Notes: generated by a model from the letters alone, not told the origin. Shown: positions 27,279-35,891, numbered from the stretch's first letter. The stretch is DNA of 64,000 nucleotides from Thiorhodovibrio frisius (GCF_033954835.1 NZ_CP121471.1:4086501-4150500), one strand, 5' to 3'. Made by a program: numbers and translations.

Positions 27279-27831
27279 TTACGCAACCATCGATCCGGCC
27301 CGCTGGATGAAGGATTACCGAACCGCAATCCGCCTCGGAAGCGTGGAGTTCAAAACGCTGATTTTTTGTGAGACAGCGCCAGAGTCGCATCCAAGCGGGC
27401 TGTATTTCATCACCAGCGCAGCGGTCGCGAGCATGATCGAGGAGCCGACTGATCTGGTTGACCTGGCGTTCGACAATCTCGACCGTGCTGGCCTTCTTTT
27501 GCGCGACCCGGAGTGGCAGTTGGTCTATCTCCCAGGCTACTGCGCTCGCCAGTTCGGTAAATGGAGGGACACAGAACGCGCATCAAGAGACTGGAAGACA
27601 GTTTCCATCAAGCGGCATATTGCAAGCCTTCCGCCTTCACACTTGGTCGGCTTGTTTCTCGAATCGTGGCCTATCTTCACGCCCGAGGAAAGCCCCTTAC
27701 AAGCCCCTTACCAAGCCCCTACCCAAGCCCCAAGTACTAAATCTAAAGCCGACAGGGGCATTGGACAGGGCAAAACGGCCCAAGTCGCGACCATCCACAA
27801 TCTGGCGAACCGGCTGGGAGGTGGATCGTGA
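27271..27831 (+). CDS. Putative phage-type replication protein (winged-helix N-terminus)
   Basis: The 186-residue protein starts with a region like the N-terminal winged-helix domains of phage replication organisers (SGLYFITSAAVASMIEE, then DNLDRAGLLLRDPEWQLVYL). It is followed by a Pro/Gln-rich linker containing APYQAPTQAP repeats and a basic tail. The linker is encoded by repeated CCCCTTACCAAGC-type units. It lies directly before the primase gene and overlaps it by four bases. The assignment rests on architecture and context. Confidence 0.5.
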   Translation: MRSYATIDPARWMKDYRTAIRLGSVEFKTLIFCETAPESHPSGLYFITSAAVASMIEEPTDLVDLAFDNLDRAGLLLRDPEWQLVYLPGYCARQFGKWRDTERASRDWKTVSIKRHIASLPPSHLVGLFLESWPIFTPEESPLQAPYQAPTQAPSTKSKADRGIGQGKTAQVATIHNLANRLGGGS

Positions 27832-28850
27832 ACGACTACCTTTCCCGCTTGCTCACCGACAATGGCGCGGTCGAGATCCGGCATCAAGCCGATGGGCGCT
27901 GGAGATCCGGCTGGTTCGACGCGATCGAGCCCATGGTTCGCGAGATTCAGCGCCTTGGTTCGCGCGGAAATCTCTACACCAGCCTGAACGCACCTAAGCC
28001 TCGCCGCTGCCCGAACGCCATGGCCGGAGATCCGGTTCGGAATGATGACATCGGCTGGCTGACCCGAATCCCGTTCGACTTCGATCCGGTTCGCCCGGTC
28101 GGAGTCTGTTCGACCCAGACCGAGCTAGATTCAGCACTCCAGCGCCGTGACGCCCTGGTGGCGATGCTGCGCAAGTCTGGATGGCCGAGGCCCCTGGTCG
28201 CTTGCTCAGGCAATGGAGCCCATGCGCAGTTCCGATGCCGGCTTCCAAGCAGCGCGGAGACAGCCGAGCAGTTCCGCGCGATCTACACCGGCCTTGCGCT
28301 CGAGTTCGGCGACGATGAAGTCGGATTCGACAAGACGGTTCGCAATCCCGGCCGAATCTTTCGACTTTACGGCACCTGCAACCGCAAGGGACCGCATACA
28401 GCCGAACGGCCGCATCGGCTGGCGACTTGCGACATTCCCAGGCCATGGAGCCAAGTCAACCACCGGCTGATTGACCGCCTCGCGAATCGGTTCGCACGGT
28501 CGCAGACGCCAGCGCAAACGCCGCTAAATCGCCCTGAAAGCCGCCCGCGAGTCTCAGGGCATGGTGACTATGCCACCTTGGACGTGGTGGCTCTGACGCG
28601 CTCACACGGGCTCTACAGGCATGAGCTCGGCAGCGGCACCCATGCCATTGTTTGCCCATGGGAGTCAGAGCACAGCACCCCGCGCGGCCGCTCGGATACC
28701 GTCATTTTTGAGAACGGCCCGGGCAAGTGGCCAGGTTTTCACTGTCATCATGGACATTGCCAGGGCCGCAGCATCCGAGACCTGATCGAAGTGCTCGGAG
28801 ATGCGGACGCATTTTGCTCGGCACCGTGGACTGGGAGGGCAAGCGCATGA
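27828..28850 (+). CDS. AEP-superfamily primase (prim-pol) of the element
   Basis: The 340-residue protein has the archaeo-eukaryotic primase motifs in order: IPFDFDPV with the two metal-binding aspartates (about residues 81-88), ACSGNGAHAQF (about 124-134, the SxH motif), and RIFRLYGTCNRKG (motif III). A C-terminal zinc-binding region (CPWESEH, then FHCHHGHCQG) follows. It should synthesise primers for replication of the element. Start and stop overlap both neighbours by four bases (ATGA). Confidence 0.88.
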   Translation: MNDYLSRLLTDNGAVEIRHQADGRWRSGWFDAIEPMVREIQRLGSRGNLYTSLNAPKPRRCPNAMAGDPVRNDDIGWLTRIPFDFDPVRPVGVCSTQTELDSALQRRDALVAMLRKSGWPRPLVACSGNGAHAQFRCRLPSSAETAEQFRAIYTGLALEFGDDEVGFDKTVRNPGRIFRLYGTCNRKGPHTAERPHRLATCDIPRPWSQVNHRLIDRLANRFARSQTPAQTPLNRPESRPRVSGHGDYATLDVVALTRSHGLYRHELGSGTHAIVCPWESEHSTPRGRSDTVIFENGPGKWPGFHCHHGHCQGRSIRDLIEVLGDADAFCSAPWTGRASA

Positions 28851-30319
28851 AATTCGCCCTTCATACATTCCAAAAAGACATTTTGAACGAACTGCGCCAA
28901 GGGCACGCCAAGGGCCATCGTCGACAACTTTGTGGACTCGCGACTGGTGGAGGCAAAACCGTGGTGGCATCGCATGCAATCCACAGCGCCGCGCAAAAAG
29001 GAAGGACATCGCTGTTCATCGTCGACCGCATCGAGTTGGTCGGTCAGGCCGCACGGACACTTACCGAGATCGGGCTTCAAGTAGGAGTACTTCAGGGCGA
29101 CAACACGCGCCTTCACCCAGACGACGAATGCATCGTCGCCAGCATTCAGACCATCCGCGCAAGGGAAGCGCCGCCGGCTGGGTTCGTGGTTATCGACGAA
29201 GCGCACATCTTGCACCGAGCACACGTCGACCTGATGCGCAGATGGGATCGGGTTCCATTCATCGGCTTATCGGCAACACCGCTGCGCCCTGATCTCGGCC
29301 AGCACTTCAGCAACTTGGTAAGAGGCCCAACGGTCGCATGGCTGACTGAAAATGGATTCTTGACTCCGGTCAAAGCCTACTGCCCGATGCAAGAAAAGAT
29401 CGACGCAGCGCTGGAGTCGGTCAAGGTGCGCGCTGGCGACTTTGTGGAGTCTGAGTTATCTGAGGCATTCAGGCGCAAAGAGCTTGTCGGCGACGTCATC
29501 TCGGAGTGGAAGGCCAGAGCATCTGACCGTCCGACGCTGGTGTTCGCAGTCGACATCGCTCACTCGAAAGCCATCATCGGCGACTTTCTGGACGAAGGAA
29601 TCGCCGCCCAACACCTGGACGCATACACCAAGCCCGAGGAACGAAGGGACATCATCGCGCGATTCAAAGCCGGCGAGATCCGCGTTCTTAGCTCTGTGAA
29701 CGTGCTCGGCATTGGCTTTGATTATCCTGGCGCATCGTGCGGCATTCTGGCACGCCCGACGCTGAGTGAAGCGCTCCACATGCAGCAACTCGGACGCGTC
29801 ATCCGCACCGCACCCGGCAAGCAGGACGCCATCATCCTCGACCATGCAGGCAATACGATTCGGTTCGGACTCCCCGAGCACTTTGTCATCCCGGACCTTG
29901 GACAAGGCGAGCACCAAAGCGCCAAGACAAAGCGCAAGCAAAAGACCATGGCCACCTGCAAAAGCTGCCATGCGGTGATCGAGCCCGGCTCCGAGACCTG
30001 CCCGCATTGCGGCATCGACCGGCCGCTGCGGTCTGCTGACGTGGTTTACATCGATGGGCGCCTCGGAGAGTACGGCAAGCCGACCACCGGCACCGAGGAT
30101 CAAGCTGACCGGAGATCCTGGTATCAGGCATTTTTGTGGGAAGCAGAATCCCGAGGCATCAAACGCGGCTGGGCATTTTTCGCCTTTCAAGCCAAGTTCA
30201 ACGCCAAGCCCGCCTGGTCATGGCAAAACCTGCCGCCGCTCGAGCCGACATGGGAGCAGTCGCGATGGATTCGGCATCACCGCATCAAGCAGGCCAAGGC
30301 ATTCAGAGCGGCATCCTGA
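28847..30319 (+). CDS. DEAD/DEAH-box (SF2) helicase with zinc ribbon
   Basis: The 490-residue protein starts at the ATG 28847, which overlaps the primase stop. Motif I is ATGGGKT (32-38), motif II DEAH (118-121), motif III SATP, and motif VI QQLGRVIRTA. After the two helicase domains comes a CKSC/CPHC zinc ribbon (about 370-390) and a C-terminal region seen in phage UvsW/RadD-like helicases. It probably opens DNA for the primase beside it. Confidence 0.9.
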   Translation: MKFALHTFQKDILNELRQGHAKGHRRQLCGLATGGGKTVVASHAIHSAAQKGRTSLFIVDRIELVGQAARTLTEIGLQVGVLQGDNTRLHPDDECIVASIQTIRAREAPPAGFVVIDEAHILHRAHVDLMRRWDRVPFIGLSATPLRPDLGQHFSNLVRGPTVAWLTENGFLTPVKAYCPMQEKIDAALESVKVRAGDFVESELSEAFRRKELVGDVISEWKARASDRPTLVFAVDIAHSKAIIGDFLDEGIAAQHLDAYTKPEERRDIIARFKAGEIRVLSSVNVLGIGFDYPGASCGILARPTLSEALHMQQLGRVIRTAPGKQDAIILDHAGNTIRFGLPEHFVIPDLGQGEHQSAKTKRKQKTMATCKSCHAVIEPGSETCPHCGIDRPLRSADVVYIDGRLGEYGKPTTGTEDQADRRSWYQAFLWEAESRGIKRGWAFFAFQAKFNAKPAWSWQNLPPLEPTWEQSRWIRHHRIKQAKAFRAAS

Positions 30320-30549
30320 TGACGGAGTTCCAGACCGATGATGCCAGGGAGGGCATGACCTGCGAGCAAGTCGCGCGCGAGCTCGGCATCTCGCCCAGCC
30401 GCGTGGCTGCAATCGAGCGGCAGGCCATCGCCAAGTTAAGGCGCATGATCCACAGCGGCAAGGTGGCCGCGCCAGAGCTTCCAGAGCGCCCCGACCTGCA
30501 AGGCGAGCATCGGCTGTTGCTGGCGCTCGGTTCCCCCCTGGACACCTAG
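30319..30549 (+). CDS. Sigma-70 region-4-like HTH regulator
   Basis: The 76-residue protein begins at an ATG overlapping the helicase stop by one base. Its centre, MTCEQVARELGISPSRVAAI followed by ERQAIAKLRRM, matches the sigma factor region 4 helix-turn-helix. It lies at the boundary between the replication genes and the head genes, so I infer that it switches on the head operon. A small late activator is a usual satellite component; this is inference. Confidence 0.7.
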   Translation: MTEFQTDDAREGMTCEQVARELGISPSRVAAIERQAIAKLRRMIHSGKVAAPELPERPDLQGEHRLLLALGSPLDT

Positions 30550-30631
30550 CCAGAGGGTTGTTCGGGGCTCGCCGTTCACATTCTGCGTGGCTCGCGAAAT
30601 CGAGTTGTAGTATTACCTATCGAGCACCACC

Positions 30632-31012
30632 ATGACCCCAGCGCGCATCGACTTTTTCAGCCTGATAGAGCATCTGGTGACGGCGCCCAACGCGCCATTG
30701 CCGCCCGATCTGCGCCTGTATCTGCTGGCCGCCATCGCCTCACACCTGAAGGACGGCGAAAGCATGGACGTGGCCCTTGGCGTGCGTGAGCCATCCCGCC
30801 CCACCGCCGGACGGCAGTGGCGCGTTGCACAGCGCAATGAACACCTGCGCGCGACTGGCATGGACGCAAGCACGCTAAAACTGGCCATCAGTCGCTATCG
30901 CCGCCGGGCCCCAGGGCGCCGCACCAGCGAAGTCGACCGCCACCTTGCCGAGGCTGAGCGATGGGCCAGCTTGCCCGAGTCGGTTCCCCAGCTGCGCCGC
31001 ATCCTCGGCTGA
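30632..31012 (+). CDS. Hypothetical protein at the start of the head gene group
   Basis: The 126-residue protein is unrecognised. It has a hydrophobic N-terminal third (PDLRLYLLAAIASHL) and an Arg-rich C-terminal half (LAISRYRRRAPGRRTSEVDR). An 82-base gap before it is the likely site of a promoter for the head genes. It could be a packaging or regulatory factor. Confidence 0.6.
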   Translation: MTPARIDFFSLIEHLVTAPNAPLPPDLRLYLLAAIASHLKDGESMDVALGVREPSRPTAGRQWRVAQRNEHLRATGMDASTLKLAISRYRRRAPGRRTSEVDRHLAEAERWASLPESVPQLRRILG

Positions 31013-31053
31013 GATCAAAACCCCCATGGTGGTTATGATCCGCACCCTAACCC

Positions 31054-31512
31054 ATGCTTGTGGCATCGCAGCCCAACAACAAACTGAGCATGGCCAAACA
31101 ACCCACCGACATCCCCGGCGCCATCGAGCGTCTGACCGCCCGCATCGAATCCGCCAAGTGCGAACGCGATGACCTGCGCCGCGTGCGCCGTTCGCGTGAT
31201 GACGTTATCGCCGCTGCCGATGCCGCAGTCGATGTCGTTGCCGCCCGCTGCCCCGAACGGCTCAAGGGCAAGCTCACCAGTCTGAGCGCACCGCACGCGC
31301 CGCCGCTGCGCCTGTTCACCGGCCCCGATGCCGAGCTGCTGACCTTTCTACTCCGCGACCGGATGAAGGACGCCATCCGCCGCTCCGCGCCCAATCTCCC
31401 CGATCCGCCAGCCGACCGCGAGCCCCGCCTGGCTGCGCTCGAGGCCGAAATTGCCAGCCTGCAAGCCGAGCTGGCCGCTATCCACTCCCGCATTGAGGCC
31501 CATCGCTCATGA
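31054..31512 (+). CDS. Hypothetical coiled-coil protein
   Basis: The frame gives 152 residues from 31054 or 140 from the ATG at 31090; neither has a clear ribosome-binding site. Residues 20-45 and the last 35 residues are heptad-like (LAALEAEIASLQAELAAIHS), so a coiled coil is likely. It overlaps the gpD-like gene by four bases, which suggests a head-related role such as scaffold or completion. No family was recognised. Confidence 0.6.
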   Translation: MLVASQPNNKLSMAKQPTDIPGAIERLTARIESAKCERDDLRRVRRSRDDVIAAADAAVDVVAARCPERLKGKLTSLSAPHAPPLRLFTGPDAELLTFLLRDRMKDAIRRSAPNLPDPPADREPRLAALEAEIASLQAELAAIHSRIEAHRS

Positions 31513-31895
31513 CCATTCATGTTTCCCAAACATCCGATGCCTACGCCCCGCAAGAGCTGGTGCATGGCAACACCCACATGTTGCTTGCCGAAAAGGTCAC
31601 TGTCGCCAGTGGCCAGACCTTGACCGCCGGCGCCATCCTCGGCAAGGGCGCCGCAAGCAAGTATTACACCGCATCCTTAAACGACCTGGCTGGCGATCCG
31701 GTAGCCGATGGCCGCGATGATCCGGTAGGCATCCTCGCCCACGATGTCGATGCCAGCACCGCCGATCAAAGCGCGCTGATGTATACCCGTGGCGACTTTA
31801 TCGAGGGCGCCTGTGCCGCTGATAGCAGCCTGAATGCCGCCACCGTCAAGGCCGCGCTCCGCGCCTTGAATATCTACCTGATCGCCGCTGAATAA
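31509..31895 (+). CDS. Lambda gpD-like head decoration protein
   Basis: The 128-residue protein has the look of the gpD family: a Thr/Ser-rich extended start, GQTLTAGAILGKGAASK, a Gly/Asp loop, and an ending with ALRALNIYLIAAE. In lambda, gpD trimers clamp the expanded capsid. It is followed by the gpE-like gene after 11 bases, the same D-E order as in lambda. Confidence 0.85.
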   Translation: MTIHVSQTSDAYAPQELVHGNTHMLLAEKVTVASGQTLTAGAILGKGAASKYYTASLNDLAGDPVADGRDDPVGILAHDVDASTADQSALMYTRGDFIEGACAADSSLNAATVKAALRALNIYLIAAE

Positions 31896-31906
31896 GGACA
31901 CCCGCC

Positions 31907-32935
31907 ATGTATGACACGACATCGCTCGCTCGCCTGATTGAGAACATCCCAACGCCCTCGAGCGCGCTGCTGGACCTGTTTTTCCCCAACGTCCAAACCA
32001 GCCCGAGTGAGGAAATTGCTTTCGATATTCGCGACGGCTCGCGCCGCATCGCGCCCTTTGTCTCGCCGCTGGTCGCTGGCAAGGTCATGACCGATCGCGG
32101 TTACACCACCAAGAAATTCGCACCGGCGTACATCAAGACAAAATCCGTGGTCGACAACACCCGCCCGCTCAAGCGCCAAGCCGGCGAGACCATCGGCGGT
32201 TCCGTTCACCCCGCTGAACGCGAGCAAGCGCTGGTCGCCATGTTGGCCAAGGATCACGTCGACATGATCCATCGGCGCCTGGAGCTCATGGCCGCCGAGG
32301 CCCTGGTGTCAGGCCAAGTCACCGTGAGCGGCGATCAATACCCGACGCACGTGGTGGACTTCGGGCGCAAAGCCGAGCACACCGTCAATATCGCCACCGG
32401 CGCCGGCGACTGGGCAGAGCCCGCCACCAGCACCCCGGCAAACGACCTGCAAGACTGGTCAATGCTGATCCTCCAGGCGTGCGGACAACGCCCCAGCGCC
32501 GCCGTCATGGGCTTGGGCGCCTATCAGGCCATGATTGAGCATGCGGACGTGCAAGAGCGCCTGGAGACCCGGCGCCTGCTCGGCACCGAGCTGCGTGGTG
32601 GCCCGATCCTCGAGGCCCCTGGCTTGTCCTACATGGGCGAACTCGACGGACTGCCGATCTACGTGCATGTTGACTGGTACATCGACCCCGACACCGGCGA
32701 CGAATCGCTGATTGTCCCGACCAACAAAGTCATCATGGCCGCGCCAGCGCTCGAGGGCACCCGCGCCTTTGGTGCGATCCGCGACCATGACCTTGGGTTT
32801 ATCGCGCAACCTTTCGCGAGCAAGAGCTGGACCGACGAAGACCCAAGTGTCAGGTATCTGCTGACCCAATCGGCGCCGCTCATCATCCCGGTTCAGCCCA
32901 ACGCATCGCTATGCGCGAAGGTCATTGACGACTAA
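31907..32935 (+). CDS. Lambda gpE-like major capsid protein
   Basis: The 342-residue protein has the length and layout of the gpE family: an N-terminal segment LFFPNVQTSPSEEIAFDIRD, the region RGYTTKKFAPAYIKTKSVVD, and a C-terminal domain with TNKVIMAAPALEGTRAFGAI and SVRYLLTQSAPLIIPVQPNA. It forms the icosahedral shell of siphovirus heads. The frame is complete, without stops, and close in codon use to its neighbours, so it may be functional. Confidence 0.93.
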   Translation: MYDTTSLARLIENIPTPSSALLDLFFPNVQTSPSEEIAFDIRDGSRRIAPFVSPLVAGKVMTDRGYTTKKFAPAYIKTKSVVDNTRPLKRQAGETIGGSVHPAEREQALVAMLAKDHVDMIHRRLELMAAEALVSGQVTVSGDQYPTHVVDFGRKAEHTVNIATGAGDWAEPATSTPANDLQDWSMLILQACGQRPSAAVMGLGAYQAMIEHADVQERLETRRLLGTELRGGPILEAPGLSYMGELDGLPIYVHVDWYIDPDTGDESLIVPTNKVIMAAPALEGTRAFGAIRDHDLGFIAQPFASKSWTDEDPSVRYLLTQSAPLIIPVQPNASLCAKVIDD

Positions 32936-32982
32936 TCGCCCTGGACGGCTCAATTTTGAGCCGTCCAACCCGGAGACACCCC

Positions 32983-33900
32983 ATGGCAAAGAAAGTATTG
33001 ATTGAAGGCGTCATTGGCGCGGACACCACCGCCTCGGGCATCCGTGCCGCGCTGGAGGGCGCCACCGACATCGAGCTCCGCATAAACTCCCCAGGCGGCG
33101 ATGCCTACGAGGGCATCGCCCTGCATAACCTGCTGGCCGAACATCGCCGCGCTGGGCATCGCATCGAGGCTGTTGTCGATGGCATTTGCGCCTCGGCAGC
33201 TACCTACATCGCCGCCGCCGCGCATCATGTGAGCGTGCCAGAGAACGCCGTCTGGATGGTACATGAGCCGCATAGCTCCGCCATCGGCACAGCGGCCGAC
33301 TTCGCTAGCGCCAGCAAGCAGCTGGCCGCATTGGCCGAGATCATGGTCGACGGCTACGCCGCACGCACCAAGCGCACGCGCGGCGAGATCGCCAACGAGC
33401 TGAAGGCGGAAACCTTCTACTACGGCCCCGAGATTATTGCCGCCGGTTATGCCGACGCCGCCTTGCCCGCCCTGGCACAGCACAGCGGCGAGCGCGTCCA
33501 GGCTGTTGCGCTCGCACGTGGCGCCGTGGCCAACGCCATGGCCAAGCTACAGGCCACCCCCGTGAGCGCGCGTGCACCAGCACCACCAGAGGCTGTCGCG
33601 CCCGAGCCATCGGCCGTCGCCGAGCGCGAGCGCATCCTGGCCATTATCCGCGCCTTAGGCTTGACCGACGCACGCGGCCAGACTGCGATGGAGCTCGCCA
33701 GCGACCCACATATCACCGCTGAAAGCGCCGAGCGCATTCTGGCCACTATGGCAACCCCAGGCCGCACGCCCGAGGCACAAGCCCGGCTGGAGGATGAATG
33801 GGTAAAGCGCGGCGGTCCCGAGATTCGCGGCCATCACAGCGCCGGGCTTGGGGAGGGCGGCAAGCCCGACTGGCAACGCCTGCTAGAGCGCATCGCCTAA
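32983..33900 (+). CDS. ClpP-like head maturation protease
   Basis: The 305-residue protein starts at the ATG 32983 behind GGAGA. It has the ClpP/S49-type core: RINSPGGDAYEGIALHN (oxyanion region), nucleophile Ser about 71 in GICASAATY, and His about 94 in WMVHEP. A long C-terminal tail rich in Ala and Pro (from about residue 185) may be a scaffold-like extension, as in lambda gpC. It stands behind the capsid gene, whereas in lambda-type heads the protease gene precedes it. Confidence 0.9.
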   Translation: MAKKVLIEGVIGADTTASGIRAALEGATDIELRINSPGGDAYEGIALHNLLAEHRRAGHRIEAVVDGICASAATYIAAAAHHVSVPENAVWMVHEPHSSAIGTAADFASASKQLAALAEIMVDGYAARTKRTRGEIANELKAETFYYGPEIIAAGYADAALPALAQHSGERVQAVALARGAVANAMAKLQATPVSARAPAPPEAVAPEPSAVAERERILAIIRALGLTDARGQTAMELASDPHITAESAERILATMATPGRTPEAQARLEDEWVKRGGPEIRGHHSAGLGEGGKPDWQRLLERIA

Positions 33901-34099
33901 TCGAATTGGCATGGCGTCCAATGCCCTATCCGATGCGCAATCTCTGGACGCGCATTGGTAGCAGACGCGCCGCCGGTCGCGTGGGCGATACCGGCAACTG
34001 ATTTTTGTCCGTGGTTCCCCCTTGGCGCCTTTTTACTTGCGGGTTTTCCGGCCGCGATGGTTCACCAGCCACAGACCCGCCTAAGCTCCACCACAACCG

Positions 34100-34558
34100 A
34101 TGCAAGTTTCAATCAATCAACTGAGCGAATGGACCGGGCTCGACCGCAGAACCGTCAAGCGTCGGCTGGCTGACCTGCCCCACAAGCCCGGCCCCAACCG
34201 CGCGCACGAATACGAAAGCGCTGTCGCCTTGCGCCTGATCTTCGGAAGCGGCAACCCGGACGGCGACCGCCTTGACGGACAGCAAGAGAAGGCCCGGCTC
34301 GACAAGGTGCGCGCGGATATTGCCGAAGTTGAGCTCGAGCGCAAGCGCGGCGATCTGATCGACGTGGATGCAGTGACTCAGACTTGGGAACGCCTGGTAT
34401 CCGTCGCCAAAGGCCGGTTCATGGCACTGCCGACGCGCCTGAGCTATGACCTGGCCGGGCTCAGTGAGCCTCGCGAAGCCGAGCGGCTGCTGAAGAACGC
34501 GATATGGGAAGTGCTGACTGAGTTGGCCGACGGCGATCCGCTACCGGCTGGTGAGTGA
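34100..34558 (+). CDS. Nu1-like terminase small subunit
   Basis: The 152-residue protein has an N-terminal winged HTH (ISQLSE-type: SINQLSEWTGLDRRTVKRRL), a charged helix KARLDKVRADIAEVELERKR, and a C-terminal helical domain (ARFMALPTRLSYDLAGL-like). This is the Nu1/DUF1441 small terminase layout. It should bind a cos or pac site. No large terminase is encoded, so it would have to work with that of a helper phage. A 199-base gap without a clear gene lies before it. The tandem hairpin element begins about 115 bases behind it. Confidence 0.8.
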   Translation: MQVSINQLSEWTGLDRRTVKRRLADLPHKPGPNRAHEYESAVALRLIFGSGNPDGDRLDGQQEKARLDKVRADIAEVELERKRGDLIDVDAVTQTWERLVSVAKGRFMALPTRLSYDLAGLSEPREAERLLKNAIWEVLTELADGDPLPAGE

Positions 34559-34673
34559 CACCTCTGCAACGATCATTGCACCGCCTTCAACCCCACCGGC
34601 AAGCCGCTGCTTCTGGTGGCTGGTTCGCGCATGAACACCCGGCAGGCCGGGCGCCCCAGGGGAACCTAGCCCC

Positions 34674-34702
34674 GTGTAATCCGGGAAAATCCCACATTAC
34701 AC
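34674..34702 (+). other. Long imperfect hairpin behind terS
   Basis: GTGTAAT and ATTACAC flank an inner GGGA/TCCC stem with an AAA loop; only two positions do not pair. No T-run follows, so it is not a typical terminator. Confidence 0.6.
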
Positions 34703-34712
34703 GCGACAGCAC

Positions 34713-34790
34713 CACCATCGGCATGGATTTTCCTTGTTTGCTCAAGTAGTTAGAGGGCCGAAAATTCGGCTCTCTAAATCCTTGAGAACA
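34713..34790 (+). ncRNA. Covarying hairpin element, copy 1
   Basis: A 78-bp unit: conserved 5' block CACCATCGGCATGGATTTTC, an outer stem TCAAG/CTTGA, an inner perfect 12-bp stem (TTAGAGGGCCGA with its partner; one G-T pair), AAAT loop, end GAGAACA. Compared with copy 2 the inner stem changes at six positions, yet every pair is kept. It could be a structured RNA or a folded DNA site. Confidence 0.7.
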
Positions 34791-34872
34791 GTCGGAATGC
34801 TGACCTGATCCATGGTCGGTTCGGACCGATGCTATCCGATTGCACCGACCGATGGACAGATTCGACCATCGT

Positions 34873-34950
34873 CACCATCGGCATGGATTTTCCTTGGCTG
34901 TTCAAGTAGTTGGACAAGCCAAAATTGGCTTGTCTAAACTCTTGAGAACA
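34873..34950 (+). ncRNA. Covarying hairpin element, copy 2
   Basis: Same 78-bp layout as copy 1, with inner stem TTGGACAAGCCA and its full complement (one G-T pair). Four stem positions show double compensatory changes relative to copy 1, while the 5' block, outer stem and AAAT loop are conserved. Confidence 0.7.
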
Positions 34951-34961
34951 TCCGCCTCGGT

Positions 34962-34977
34962 ACATCCCCCAGTGGGG
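34962..34977. repeat. Short repeat ACATCCCCCAGTGGGG, copy 1
   Basis: The 16-bp sequence contains a CCCC-AGT-GGGG hairpin and recurs exactly at 35759-35774, where it encodes the end of the RHH gene. The two copies bracket that gene and its operators. Confidence 0.6.
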
Positions 34978-35148
34978 AAAGTACGGCCGCCCGGCGCCGC
35001 GCTCATTGCGCCAGCCATCCCCAGGCTGAAACCGCCCCAGCGGGCAAGCTGTGCGGTCGTTTTTGCCAGATTCGGCGAAAAGGCCATGGGCGCCGATCTA
35101 ATTACGCAAATCTGCGCAGTTCCCCCGCGCGCGTGGGCGCAGCTGCCC

Positions 35149-35209
35149 GTTACTGAATAACGCTTGACCGTTACTGAGTAACAGACTATCCTCACTGTTA
35201 CTGAGTAAC
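35149..35209 (+). promoter_or_regulatory. Promoter with three palindromic operators of the RHH gene
   Basis: GTTACTGAATAAC (35149-35161) and GTTACTGAGTAAC (35170-35182 and 35197-35209) are 13-bp palindromes. The second fills the spacer between a TTGACC -35 (35164-35169) and a TATCCT -10 (35187-35192), so a bound protein would block transcription. Confidence 0.8.
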
Positions 35210-35225
35210 AAAAGAGGGTAAGCAG

Positions 35226-35777
35226 ATGGGCATGACCAACGCAGAACGCCAGCGCCGCTATCGCGAGCGGCACCTGAAAGACGTCGACGCCCAAGGTGAG
35301 CGCATCGCCCTGGTGGTCACTGTGCAAGCCAAGGCTGCGCTTAACCGGCTGGCAAGCTGGCATGGCACAACCCAGCGCCAAGCACTCGAGCAAGCGCTGA
35401 TCGAGTCTCAGGCACGCATTATCAACACCCTTACCGGCGAGCAGCAAAACGCCTTCCATGATGGCAAGCTGACAGCTAGCGCGTTACCGAGTAACGGACA
35501 CCCCGAGCCGTTACAGGGTAACGACACCCTGCCGCATGATGCCAAGGTTAAGCGTTTGCGCAGCACTGTTTCCGGGTTGCTCCAAACCGAGGAAGCGCTC
35601 CATAAAGAAGCTCGCGAGCTCCGCGCGCATCTGAAAAACCGGGATGCTCAGATTGAGCATCAAAAGACAATGCGCGCAGCGGTCGAACGCGAGCGCGATA
35701 TGGCAAAGGCTGAAGTCTCCCGGCTGAAAAGCGCAGCACGTGGGCCAACCTGCCCAGCACATCCCCCAGTGGGGTAA
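35226..35777 (+). CDS. Ribbon-helix-helix DNA-binding protein with coiled coil (autorepressor or partition-like)
   Basis: The 183-residue protein has an N-terminal basic region (AERQRRYRERHLKD), a ribbon-helix-helix-like segment (RIALVVTVQAKAALNRLASW, then QALEQALIE, about residues 25-60) and a long charged coiled coil (about 100-170), an architecture like KfrA-type or centromere-binding proteins. Five copies of GTTACnnnGTAAC lie upstream of and inside the gene, which makes autoregulation likely. The last codons lie in the short repeat at 35759-35774. It is the last gene of the element. Confidence 0.75.
   Translation: MGMTNAERQRRYRERHLKDVDAQGERIALVVTVQAKAALNRLASWHGTTQRQALEQALIESQARIINTLTGEQQNAFHDGKLTASALPSNGHPEPLQGNDTLPHDAKVKRLRSTVSGLLQTEEALHKEARELRAHLKNRDAQIEHQKTMRAAVERERDMAKAEVSRLKSAARGPTCPAHPPVG
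35483..35522. promoter_or_regulatory. Two further GTTACnnnGTAAC palindromes inside the RHH gene
   Basis: GTTACCGAGTAAC (35483-35495) and GTTACAGGGTAAC (35510-35522) lie 27 bases apart, the same spacing as the second and third upstream copies. Confidence 0.75.
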
Positions 35778-35891
35778 GTGTCCCCAGGCCAACGCATCTT
35801 TGCACTGGCGCCGGTGCACTTCCGATTGCACTGCCCGGTAGAAAATTACCGGCTGACGCGGCCATCATCGTCGCACTACACTATTCGTGAG

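Noticed and set aside
34713-34950. Integron attC sites
   Set aside because: The hairpin units lack attC core-site sequences (RYYYAAC/GTTRRRY) and no integron-type integrase is near.
34713-34950. Rho-independent terminators
   Set aside because: The stems are not followed by a T-run on either strand.
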